DNA of 64,000 nucleotides from Rhizobium sp. EC-SD404 (lineage in GTDB: Bacteria; Pseudomonadota; Alphaproteobacteria; Rhizobiales; Rhizobiaceae): the NCBI RefSeq assembly GCF_902498825.1, contig NZ_LR701459.1, positions 3,602,564 through 3,666,563 of the forward strand. The letters run 5' to 3'. Of this stretch, positions 57,813 to 64,000 are shown piece by piece. The translations under genes were made by a program, and so were the position numbers. Under the pieces are notes generated by a model. That model was not told the origin of the DNA, ran no database searches, and worked only from the letters and a program-made list of their open reading frames with translations. Within the stretch, counting starts at the first letter, position 1. Each line of letters opens with the position of its first letter.

Positions 57813-58958
57813 TCAGGAAAGATGGGTTCGCATTGCATCGACCAGCACTGCGACCCCGTCCATCGTCGTGACCGGCCCCGGCGAGAAGCGCAGGAGCGCA
57901 TCTCGCCGGTCGGCGTAGACGCCGCGGTTTCGCAAAGTCGATAGCAGGCCCTCGGCGGTTTCGCTGTCCTCCAGCCGGATCATCACGCTGCCGCCGCGCG
58001 CATTGTCGTCGCGAGGGCTGACGAGGCTGAAAGGCAGGCCTTCGATGCCGTCGAAGATAGCGTCAGACAGCGCCCGATTGTGCGCCAGCAAAGCATCGCC
58101 GTCCTGAGAAGCATGCCAGCGCATCGCCGGAAGGCTCGCGAGTGCCGACACCACCGATGGCGTGCCATTGTCGAAACGGCGGATGTCGGACGCGTAGTGG
58201 AACTTGTCCAGATCCCAAGAAAACGGGTTTTCCTGGCTGAACCAGCCTCGAAACTCCGGTTCACAGGCGGCGATCAGATCGCTCGCCACGTGAAGCATGC
58301 CGGCGCCCGGCGTGCCGCACATCCATTTGAGACTGGTGGAAATGGTGAAATCGACAGCAGGGTCGTTGACCGAGAACGGCAGTAGCCCGGCGGCCTGCGT
58401 GATGTCGACGCCGACGAGGCTGCCCATCTTGCGGCCATGAGCCGCGAGCGACGCGATGTCTGCCCGATGCGACGAGGTCGACGAGACCCATGTCAAAAGC
58501 GCCAAGCCGACTTCCGAGTCCCATTGCGCGATCACATCCTCGTCTTCCACGTAGGACGCACCCTGCCGCAACGGCACGGTCTCGAGCGAGAAGCCGAAGC
58601 GGGGGCTAAGCGCCGTTAAAAGAAAATGCAGCGACGGGAAGCAGTCGCCCGCGACCAGAAGCTTGCGTCCTTTGAGATGCTCGCTCGGCAGCGCGCCGAT
58701 CAGGGCATACAGCGCCGCCGTGACGTTCTCCGATGTCGTCACTGTGCCCTCGGACGCGCCGATCAGGCGCCGCCAATGCTCGACGAACTCGGCCCGTCGA
58801 CCCAGGATCGCGCCCCACTGGCCGTCGTCCGGCGCACCCCACACGCCTGCGAACTCGGCCATCGCAGCGGCGACATCCTCAGCCTTGCCGGGATACTGGC
58901 CGATGGAGTGATAGAGGAAATAGCCGGAGCCATCCTTTTCGAGGCGCTGAGCGGTCAT
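57813..58958 (-). CDS. aminotransferase class V-fold PLP enzyme, kynureninase-like
   Basis: A 381-residue PLP enzyme. The lysine that binds PLP is Lys211 in TSLKWMCGTPGAGML. The N-terminal WGAILGRRAEFVEHWRRLIG and VGVDITQAAGLLPFSV resemble kynureninase and related carbon-carbon lyases or selenocysteine-lyase-like proteins. The substrate may be an amino acid brought in by the upstream ABC components. It is the last gene of the minus-strand group GntR-binding protein-permease, 28 bases after the permease gene. True kynureninase activity is not proven because no other tryptophan-pathway gene is near. Confidence 0.83.
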   Translation of the reverse strand: MTAQRLEKDGSGYFLYHSIGQYPGKAEDVAAAMAEFAGVWGAPDDGQWGAILGRRAEFVEHWRRLIGASEGTVTTSENVTAALYALIGALPSEHLKGRKLLVAGDCFPSLHFLLTALSPRFGFSLETVPLRQGASYVEDEDVIAQWDSEVGLALLTWVSSTSSHRADIASLAAHGRKMGSLVGVDITQAAGLLPFSVNDPAVDFTISTSLKWMCGTPGAGMLHVASDLIAACEPEFRGWFSQENPFSWDLDKFHYASDIRRFDNGTPSVVSALASLPAMRWHASQDGDALLAHNRALSDAIFDGIEGLPFSLVSPRDDNARGGSVMIRLEDSETAEGLLSTLRNRGVYADRRDALLRFSPGPVTTMDGVAVLVDAMRTHLS

Positions 58959-58986
58959 GTGATGTCTTCAAGTCCCTGGATGGCGT

Positions 58987-59652
58987 TCAATTCGTGCGGA
59001 AGCGGTTTTCGAGATAGGAGACGAGCCGCACCGCCGGCAGGAGCACGATCAGATAGATCAGCGCGGCAGCGATCAGCGGCGACGGATTGGCCGTCAACGC
59101 CTGCGCGTCGGTTGCCTGCTTCAAGAGGTCCGGCATCGCGACCACCGAGGCGAGCGACGTGTCCTTGGCGATGGCAACCGAGTTCGATGTGTGCGGTGGA
59201 ATGGCGATGCGGAACGCCTGCGGCAGGATCACCTTGATGATGATAATGCGAAACGGCAGCCCCAGCGATTCGGCTGCTTCCGTCTGGCCCTTCGGGATCG
59301 CCTGGATGCCGGCCCGGAAAACTTCCGCCGTGAACGCCGAGAAGACGAGGCTGAGCGCGAGGACGGCCGACACGAACGGCGAGAAGCGCAGACCCATGAA
59401 GGGCAGCGCGTAGTAGATGAGAACGAGGAGCACGAGGATCGGGATCGCCCGGAACACGTCGATATAGGCGACGGCCAGCAGTCGAAACGGCTTTGCCGCA
59501 TAGAGACGAACGAGACACATCAGAACGCCGGCGATCGCACCGACCGTCAGCGTCGCGCCTGCAAGTGCCAGCGTGTTCCAGATCCCGCGCCATAGCATCG
59601 GCAGCACGCGCACGATCACATCGATGTTCAGGAAAGTTTCGACGAAACCCAT
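58987..59652 (-). CDS. amino acid ABC transporter permease (HisM/GlnP type)
   Basis: A 221-residue inner-membrane permease. Five membrane segments and the coupling loop SAFTAEVFRAGIQAIPKGQ followed by TEAAESLGL are typical of polar amino acid importers. ILPQAFRIAIPPHTSNSVAI is also conserved. Only one permease gene is present; it may act as a homodimer. No ATPase gene is found in the operon or elsewhere in this locus within the window. Confidence 0.92.
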   Translation of the reverse strand: MGFVETFLNIDVIVRVLPMLWRGIWNTLALAGATLTVGAIAGVLMCLVRLYAAKPFRLLAVAYIDVFRAIPILVLLVLIYYALPFMGLRFSPFVSAVLALSLVFSAFTAEVFRAGIQAIPKGQTEAAESLGLPFRIIIIKVILPQAFRIAIPPHTSNSVAIAKDTSLASVVAMPDLLKQATDAQALTANPSPLIAAALIYLIVLLPAVRLVSYLENRFRTN

Positions 59653-59680
59653 GACCGGACCTTCGCGCTTGTCAGGAGAT

Positions 59681-59715
59681 CAAAAAGAAGCGGCCCGCCT
59701 GTTGGAACGGGCCGC
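59681..59715 (-). terminator. terminator-like attenuator between binding protein and permease
   Basis: On the minus strand GCGGCCCG (59715-59708) pairs with CGGGCCGC (59697-59690) and is followed by TTCTTTTT. Located just after the binding-protein gene, it likely stops most transcripts there and so gives the binding protein an excess over the permease, as is common in such operons. Confidence 0.75.
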
Positions 59716-59733
59716 CCTATCGCGAAACGCCGA

Positions 59734-60519
59734 CTATTCGGCGGTCGGGATTTCGAGCACTGTCACGGTGGAGCTGTCCGCCGCCGGTGCTTCGCCAAGC
59801 CACTTCTCGTAGATTTCGGCGAGCGTGCCGTCTTCCTTGATTTCACTGATGGCCGCGTTGATCGGCTCCAGCAGTTCGGACCCCTTCGGCAGCATCAGGC
59901 CGTACTGGTCCCCGGTCGGGATCACTTCGGCGATGTTGAGGTCGGGCATTTCCTTGGCTGCGAAGATGAAGCCCGTCACGTCGCCGATGGCGCCGGCAAT
60001 ACGGCCGGCACGCACGTCGAGCAGAAGACCCTGCTGGTCGGGATAGGTGCGCAGTTCGCCGAAGCCGTATTCTTCCGTGTTGGCCTGGATCCAGGCGTCA
60101 CCGGTGGAGGATGCGATGGCGCCGACGGGCTCGCCTTCAAGCTCGGCAAGGCTCGTTGCGCCTTCCTGCAAGGACACGAGTGCCAGATCGGCGTCGTAAT
60201 AGCCCTGCGTGAACGACTGGCTCTGCAGACGCTCGTCGGTAATGGTGATCGTCGAGATCGCAACGTCGATGCGGCCTGAAGCGGTCGCGGCGAACAGTGC
60301 CTGGAAGCCGAGGTCGGAGATCTCGAGGTCCATCTCGAGCCGTTCGGCGACTTCCGTGATCAGGTCGACTTCGAAGCCTTCGAACTCGCTCTGCTCGTTC
60401 TTAAATTCCCATGGCGGGTTCGACGGATAAGCGCCGACGGTCAGGGTCTCGGCAAATGCCGCTGCACCGGCGGTCAGGCCGAGTGCAAGGGTCGTGGTGG
60501 CAAGCAGCAGTTTCTTCAT
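59734..60519 (-). CDS. amino acid ABC transporter substrate-binding protein (family 3)
   Basis: A 261-residue periplasmic binding protein. A signal peptide ends near AAAFAET. YPSNPPWEFKNEQSEFEGFE, VDLITEVAERL and DVAISTITITDERLQSQSFT are family-3 hallmarks for polar amino acids or opines. The start at 60519 follows GAGAGGAA and overlaps the GntR stop by four bases (ATGA). The ligand cannot be read off the sequence. Confidence 0.93.
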   Translation of the reverse strand: MKKLLLATTTLALGLTAGAAAFAETLTVGAYPSNPPWEFKNEQSEFEGFEVDLITEVAERLEMDLEISDLGFQALFAATASGRIDVAISTITITDERLQSQSFTQGYYDADLALVSLQEGATSLAELEGEPVGAIASSTGDAWIQANTEEYGFGELRTYPDQQGLLLDVRAGRIAGAIGDVTGFIFAAKEMPDLNIAEVIPTGDQYGLMLPKGSELLEPINAAISEIKEDGTLAEIYEKWLGEAPAADSSTVTVLEIPTAE

Positions 60520-61271
60520 GTGACTTGTTCCTCTCGTTTGGCCTTTTTTTCCTTCATGCTCGCGCCGGCGATCGATCGAAAGACCTCCAGCGTGATCTCG
60601 ACATGCAGGCGCAGCTTTTCGCGCGCCACGACGGCGTCCCTGTCGAGGACGACCTGCATCAATTCCGTATGGGCGGTTACCGAATGCGCGCGCGACAACA
60701 GCGCCTCTGTTTCCGGCGTGTGCTTCTCCGGACCATTCGGATTGATGGCCCGTGGGTGAAACAACAAGGCCTGATGGTGCAGCCGCAGTTGCTCCGCAGT
60801 GCGCACGAAGAAGCGCTTCAGCCAAGACGAACGGCCGGCTGCATGCAACGCGATATGAAACGCATCATGCGTCTCGTCCCAAAGCTGACGAGCCGCCACG
60901 TCGACATTTCCGGCAGGCGGCGCAACCTGGGTCATACGGTGGTGGGCTGCGACGATGCCGCTTTCCCAGTCGAGATCCCCATGGGCGATCGCATCTTCCA
61001 GAAGCGACGTCTCCACGGTGAGGCGTGCGATCTCCAGATCCTCGAGCTCGGGCAGCGAAACGGGTGCGACGCGCCATCCGCGGTTGGCGCTGCCGACGAC
61101 CAATTGCTTCTCTTCAAGCCGGGAAAGCGCCTCGCGCAACGGGGTGGCACTCACGCCATAGAGGCCCGAAAGCGCGGCGATACGCAGCGGCTGACCGGGC
61201 GCGTGACTGCCGTTCAAAATGTCACGGTGCAGCATCTCAAAAGCCGCATCTGTCTTGGCGGAATACCCCAT
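60516..61271 (-). CDS. GntR family transcriptional regulator, FCD (FadR/VanR) subfamily
   Basis: A 251-residue regulator. The N-terminal winged helix has LRIAALSGLYGVSATPLREA then LSRLEEKQLVVGSANRGWRV. The all-helical FCD ligand domain carries the metal-binding Asp and His pattern (WDETHDAFHIALHAA; the last His in AHSVTAHTELMQVVLDRDA). Such proteins usually repress the adjacent catabolic genes until the substrate binds. It is first in the minus-strand group and faces the SDR gene across a 71-base operator region. Confidence 0.92.
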   Translation of the reverse strand: MGYSAKTDAAFEMLHRDILNGSHAPGQPLRIAALSGLYGVSATPLREALSRLEEKQLVVGSANRGWRVAPVSLPELEDLEIARLTVETSLLEDAIAHGDLDWESGIVAAHHRMTQVAPPAGNVDVAARQLWDETHDAFHIALHAAGRSSWLKRFFVRTAEQLRLHHQALLFHPRAINPNGPEKHTPETEALLSRAHSVTAHTELMQVVLDRDAVVAREKLRLHVEITLEVFRSIAGASMKEKKAKREEQVT

Positions 61272-61283
61272 GCCAAAAATCTT

Positions 61284-61314
61284 ATTATATACAATCTGGC
61301 AAATCCACTATAAT
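61284..61314. promoter_or_regulatory. operator-like palindrome and -10 box between GntR and SDR genes
   Basis: The imperfect palindrome ATTATATACAAT (61284-61295; ten of twelve positions symmetrical) resembles FCD-type GntR operators. A perfect TATAAT follows at 61309-61314 and is the likely -10 box of the SDR gene, so the regulator would cover the -35 area. The segment is strikingly AT-rich for this genome. Confidence 0.6.
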
Positions 61315-61342
61315 TATCACCGGCAGTGAGGGAGATGTGTGG

Positions 61343-62080
61343 ATGTCTGAAACGAGGATTGCGGTGGTAACCGGCGCTGCCGGTGGCATGGGGCGGGCGA
61401 TCGTGGAGACCCTGCTGCAATCGGGCATGACCGTCATCGGCCTCGACATCGATGGTCCTGCCATGAAGGCGATGGAAGCGTCACTGGGCGGAGATTTCGA
61501 GGGTCATCAGGTCGACCTGACGAAGGCCGATGCGATCTCCGCAGTGTTTGCCGCCATCGCCGAAAAGCACGGCGGCATCGACGCGCTCGTCAACAATGCC
61601 GGCACATGCCTGATGTCGGCTTTCCCGGATATTCCAGCTGAAGAACTCGACCGCCAGATGGCGATCAACTTCTCGTCCGCCTTCCACTGCTCGCAGCAGG
61701 CGGTGAAGTTGATGGCCGGCCGGGCGGGCGTGCGCAAGATCGTCATGATCTCTTCGAACGGCGCCTATAATTTCGATGTGTTCGACCCGCCGCACTATCG
61801 TGCGAGCAAGGCTGCGATGGACACGCTGACGAAGGATCTCGCGCGCCGCTACGCCCGCGACAAGATCGCCGTGAACTCCATCGCGCCGGCGATGACCGAG
61901 ACGCCGCTCTTCGGCGTCGTCAGCGAAGAGGTCCTCGAAAAGGCGCTCGCTGCGATGCCGCATGGTCGCGCCATGCAGCCGAGCGAAATCGCCGCCTGGG
62001 TCGCCTTCCTGCTTTCACCGGCAGGCGACGTCTCAAGCGGCAATGTCATCATCCTCAATCAGGGTCGAGATGTTCGCTAG
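61343..62080 (+). CDS. SDR family NAD(P)-dependent oxidoreductase
   Basis: A 245-residue classical short-chain dehydrogenase. The cofactor motif is VTGAAGGMGRAIVE (residues 9-22); NNAG is present, followed by the catalytic Ser in MISSNGAY and Tyr-x3-Lys in YRASKAAMD. A C-terminal SGNVIILNQG closes the fold. It oxidises an alcohol or hemiacetal, or reduces a ketone. The start at 61343 follows GGGAG. Its stop shares the four bases CTAG with the stop of the convergent lactonase-like gene. Confidence 0.92.
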   Translation: MSETRIAVVTGAAGGMGRAIVETLLQSGMTVIGLDIDGPAMKAMEASLGGDFEGHQVDLTKADAISAVFAAIAEKHGGIDALVNNAGTCLMSAFPDIPAEELDRQMAINFSSAFHCSQQAVKLMAGRAGVRKIVMISSNGAYNFDVFDPPHYRASKAAMDTLTKDLARRYARDKIAVNSIAPAMTETPLFGVVSEEVLEKALAAMPHGRAMQPSEIAAWVAFLLSPAGDVSSGNVIILNQGRDVR

Positions 62081-62835
62081 GCGTAGAATTCCGGCGATTT
62101 CTTCAGCTGCGGCCACTGCTCGGGCGAGTGACCGTAGATGACCATCGCACCCTTCTCTGCTGCCAGACGCATGATGCGGTCTGCGCTTGCAATTGCGGCA
62201 GTAGGGTCGTCGGCCGTGTCGAAGCGTTCGTCGATTTCAGCCGGGCGCGAGATGGCATCTCCCGTCAAAAGCACCGGGCCAGTCTCGGGTAGTTCAACGA
62301 GCAGGGCAAGCTGCCCGATCGTGTGGCCGGGTGCGGCGAGAACCTTCAGCCCCGGGCCGAGATCGACGTCGCCATCGACCAGCATGTATGCGCGATCCGG
62401 CCAGTCGAGCGGCTTCAGCCCGCTCCAGTATATGGGCTTTTCGAGCGCGCGTTCTGCGGCCGACATGAGGATCGGACGATCCGGAAAATCAGCGATCCCG
62501 CCCACATGGTCGATATGGGTGTGCGTCATGATGAGGAGATCGACGTCCTCCATGGCGACCCCGGCCCTGGCGAGCTGCGCCGCCGGCAGGTTCTCATCCG
62601 TGAGCGCCAGCACGACGCCAAAGCCGCCAAGCTTGTCTTCGGCGCTGGAGGCCTCGATGTCATAGGCATACTTAGCCGGAAAACCGGTATCGACGAGAAT
62701 GGTCTCGTCCCGGTCGGTGCGGATCAGGAACCCGACGATCCCGATCACCCGGCCATTGGCATGGACCTTGAACAGACCGTAGTCGAGAACGGTCAGCGAT
62801 ACCGGCTTACCCTTGATATAACCTTTTGAATTCAT
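62077..62835 (-). CDS. metallo-beta-lactamase fold hydrolase, N-acyl homoserine lactonase-like
   Basis: A 252-residue di-zinc hydrolase. Metal ligands are His105, His107, Asp109 and His110 in THTHIDHVGG, a further His in APGHTIGQ near 170 and an Asp in LTGDAI near 192; this is the HxHxDH pattern of AiiA/AttM-type lactonases. It may open a lactone ring, either of a quorum signal or of a catabolic intermediate made by the adjacent dehydrogenase. No signal peptide is present, so it is cytoplasmic. AGAGGAG precedes the start, only 40 bases from the divergent aminotransferase gene. Confidence 0.85.
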   Translation of the reverse strand: MNSKGYIKGKPVSLTVLDYGLFKVHANGRVIGIVGFLIRTDRDETILVDTGFPAKYAYDIEASSAEDKLGGFGVVLALTDENLPAAQLARAGVAMEDVDLLIMTHTHIDHVGGIADFPDRPILMSAAERALEKPIYWSGLKPLDWPDRAYMLVDGDVDLGPGLKVLAAPGHTIGQLALLVELPETGPVLLTGDAISRPAEIDERFDTADDPTAAIASADRIMRLAAEKGAMVIYGHSPEQWPQLKKSPEFYA

Positions 62836-62875
62836 TTATTAATCTCCTCTTTCCGCCTAATAGGTGCCGATCCGG

Positions 62876-64000
62876 ATGAAAGTCAAGATTCACACGCTCT
62901 TTCAGTATCTGCTCGATACGACCGAAGCGGACCCGGAAGCGATCGTCGGCTTTTCGCTGGCGCGCTCGCCGAAGCTCGGCGACTTCCTTCGCGATCTCGA
63001 TCCGGAATTGTCGCTGGACTGGAACGGCAAGTCGTTCCGCGGCCTTCCGGCGCTACGGGAGCACGTGATCGCGCAGGCCGGACTTTCCGGCATCTGCACG
63101 CCGGACGATGTCTTGATCACTGCCGGCGCCGCGGAAGCCAATTATCTCGTTATCCGCCAGCTGGTCGAGGCCGGCGATGAGATCGTCACGGAAGTGCCGG
63201 GCTGGCCGCAGGCCGCCGTTCTCGGCGCGGCCGTCGGGGCCAATATGCGCCTGGTTCATCGCCGCGAAGAGGATCAATGGCGCCTGCCGCTCGACCAGTT
63301 GCGCGATGCGGTCACGTCGCGCACGAAGCTCATCTTCCTGTCGAACCCCAACAATCCCACCGGCCGGCTGATGGACGAGGCGGAGCTTGCCGAGATCGTC
63401 GCCATCGCGCGCTCGGTCGGGGCCTGGCTTCTCGTCGACGAGGTCTATGCCGGGCTCGAATGGGAAGGCACACGTGCGCCAAGCATTGCGGGACTTTACG
63501 AGCGCGGCATCACGACCGGCAGCGTCTCCAAGGCGCTCGGACTCCAGGGCCTGCGCACCGGATGGATGATCTGCCGCGACAAGGATCTGATCATGGACGC
63601 CGTGATCCTGCGCGAAAACGCCAGCGAGATCATGAACATCATGGGCGAGGCGATCGCCGAGATCGCGCTCAGACCCGAGCGCCTCGGTCCTGCGCTGGAT
63701 CGGGCACGGGCAGAAGGCCGCGCCAATCTCGATCAGTTGGACTGGTTCGTGGCGAACGAGCCGAAGTTGTCCTGGGTGCGACCGCAGGCGGGCCTGATCG
63801 GGCTAGCTCGTTTGGCAAACGGGATCGATTCCGACGATTTCGCGCGGCGACTGCTTGCGCCCCCCTACCGCACCTTCCTTCTGCCCGGCTCCGCCTACGA
63901 CATGCCCGGGCATATCCGGCTCGGCGTCGGCGGAGGCGAGAGCGTGCGGCTGGAGGACGGGCTTTCACGGGTCTCCCAGCTCTTGCAGGACTGGGATGCA
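62876..64000 (+). CDS. PLP-dependent aminotransferase class I/II (3' end outside window)
   Basis: An open frame from ATG at 62876 runs off the right edge without a stop, giving at least 375 residues, close to a complete enzyme. Fold-type I features are visible: GAAEANYLVIRQLVEAGD, the FLSNPNNPTGRLM motif, VDEVYAGLEW, and the PLP-lysine Lys219 in GSVSKALGLQGLRTGWM. The C-terminal Arg motif is HIRLGVG. It transaminates an amino acid or cleaves a C-S bond. It belongs to the GntR-controlled locus and has a weak ribosome site. A Met further in is possible but would cut the conserved N-terminus. Confidence 0.9.
   Translation, partial: MKVKIHTLFQYLLDTTEADPEAIVGFSLARSPKLGDFLRDLDPELSLDWNGKSFRGLPALREHVIAQAGLSGICTPDDVLITAGAAEANYLVIRQLVEAGDEIVTEVPGWPQAAVLGAAVGANMRLVHRREEDQWRLPLDQLRDAVTSRTKLIFLSNPNNPTGRLMDEAELAEIVAIARSVGAWLLVDEVYAGLEWEGTRAPSIAGLYERGITTGSVSKALGLQGLRTGWMICRDKDLIMDAVILRENASEIMNIMGEAIAEIALRPERLGPALDRARAEGRANLDQLDWFVANEPKLSWVRPQAGLIGLARLANGIDSDDFARRLLAPPYRTFLLPGSAYDMPGHIRLGVGGGESVRLEDGLSRVSQLLQDWDA

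Noticed and set aside
57800..57816. Hairpin CTGAGC / GCTCAG over the BCCT and kynureninase-like stops
   Set aside because: The stem is only six base pairs and lacks a T-run on either strand; too weak to call a terminator.
62077..62835. Lactonase-like gene as proof of quorum quenching
   Set aside because: The metal motif fits, but no luxI/luxR genes are in the window and the neighbours are catabolic, so quorum quenching is only one option.

Overview
The window looks like chromosomal, GC-rich DNA from an alphaproteobacterium of the order Hyphomicrobiales (Rhizobiales). Supporting signs are the fabB-fabI pair, dnaK-dnaJ followed by a rhizobial-type phospholipid N-methyltransferase (PmtA), a short alphaproteobacterial 4.5S RNA just upstream of dnaX-ybaB-recR, a CycM-like membrane-anchored cytochrome c next to kdsB, NDUFA9-like and FzlA-like proteins, and a YejABEF peptide importer. 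Genus is not resolved. I see no rRNA, tRNA, insertion sequence, prophage or CRISPR array.

Layout. 1-6.6 kb: end of fabB, fabI, a three-hairpin candidate small RNA, an M20 dipeptidase, an acyltransferase-3 membrane protein, an unknown lipoprotein and a membrane alpha/beta hydrolase. 6.8-14.4 kb: a YbhN/UPF0104 membrane protein, a class A penicillin-binding protein, dnaK, dnaJ and pmtA. 14.4-21.6 kb: a flavin reductase, pyrF, a DUF1330 protein, an NDUFA9-like protein, uppP, an FzlA-like GST, queG, an epimerase-like protein and an RlpA-like protein. 21.6-29.3 kb (minus strand): lytic transglycosylase, M20 deacylase and a complete dipeptide-type ABC importer. 29.4-36.6 kb: SH3/DUF1236 protein, recR, ybaB, dnaX, ffs, a HIT protein, nudC, pheA and kdsB.

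36.7-38.5 kb holds the most unusual gene: a membrane-anchored c-type cytochrome with three heme domains in one chain, the last joined by a long Ala/Pro/Glu linker. 38.6-46.4 kb is a tightly packed yej-type peptide importer with two substrate-binding proteins, one Sec-type and one with a twin-arginine motif. 46.4-58 kb: Nudix hydrolase, hydroxyacid reductase, DUF1801 protein, a MarR-NlpC/P60 pair, leucyl aminopeptidase, a TPR lipoprotein, lepA, a methyltransferase, a fatty acid desaturase and a BCCT transporter.

57.8-64 kb is an accessory catabolic locus around a GntR/FCD regulator: amino-acid-type binding protein and permease, a kynureninase-like PLP enzyme, an SDR dehydrogenase, a lactonase-like metallo-beta-lactamase protein and a class I/II aminotransferase that runs off the right edge. 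Its substrate is unknown, and it is the best candidate here for an undescribed pathway.

Functionally the window mixes envelope building (uppP, class A PBP, kdsB, lytic enzymes, pmtA, fabB/fabI), protein and RNA quality control (dnaK/J, lepA, queG, ffs), DNA repair and replication (recR, ybaB, dnaX) and three solute uptake systems.
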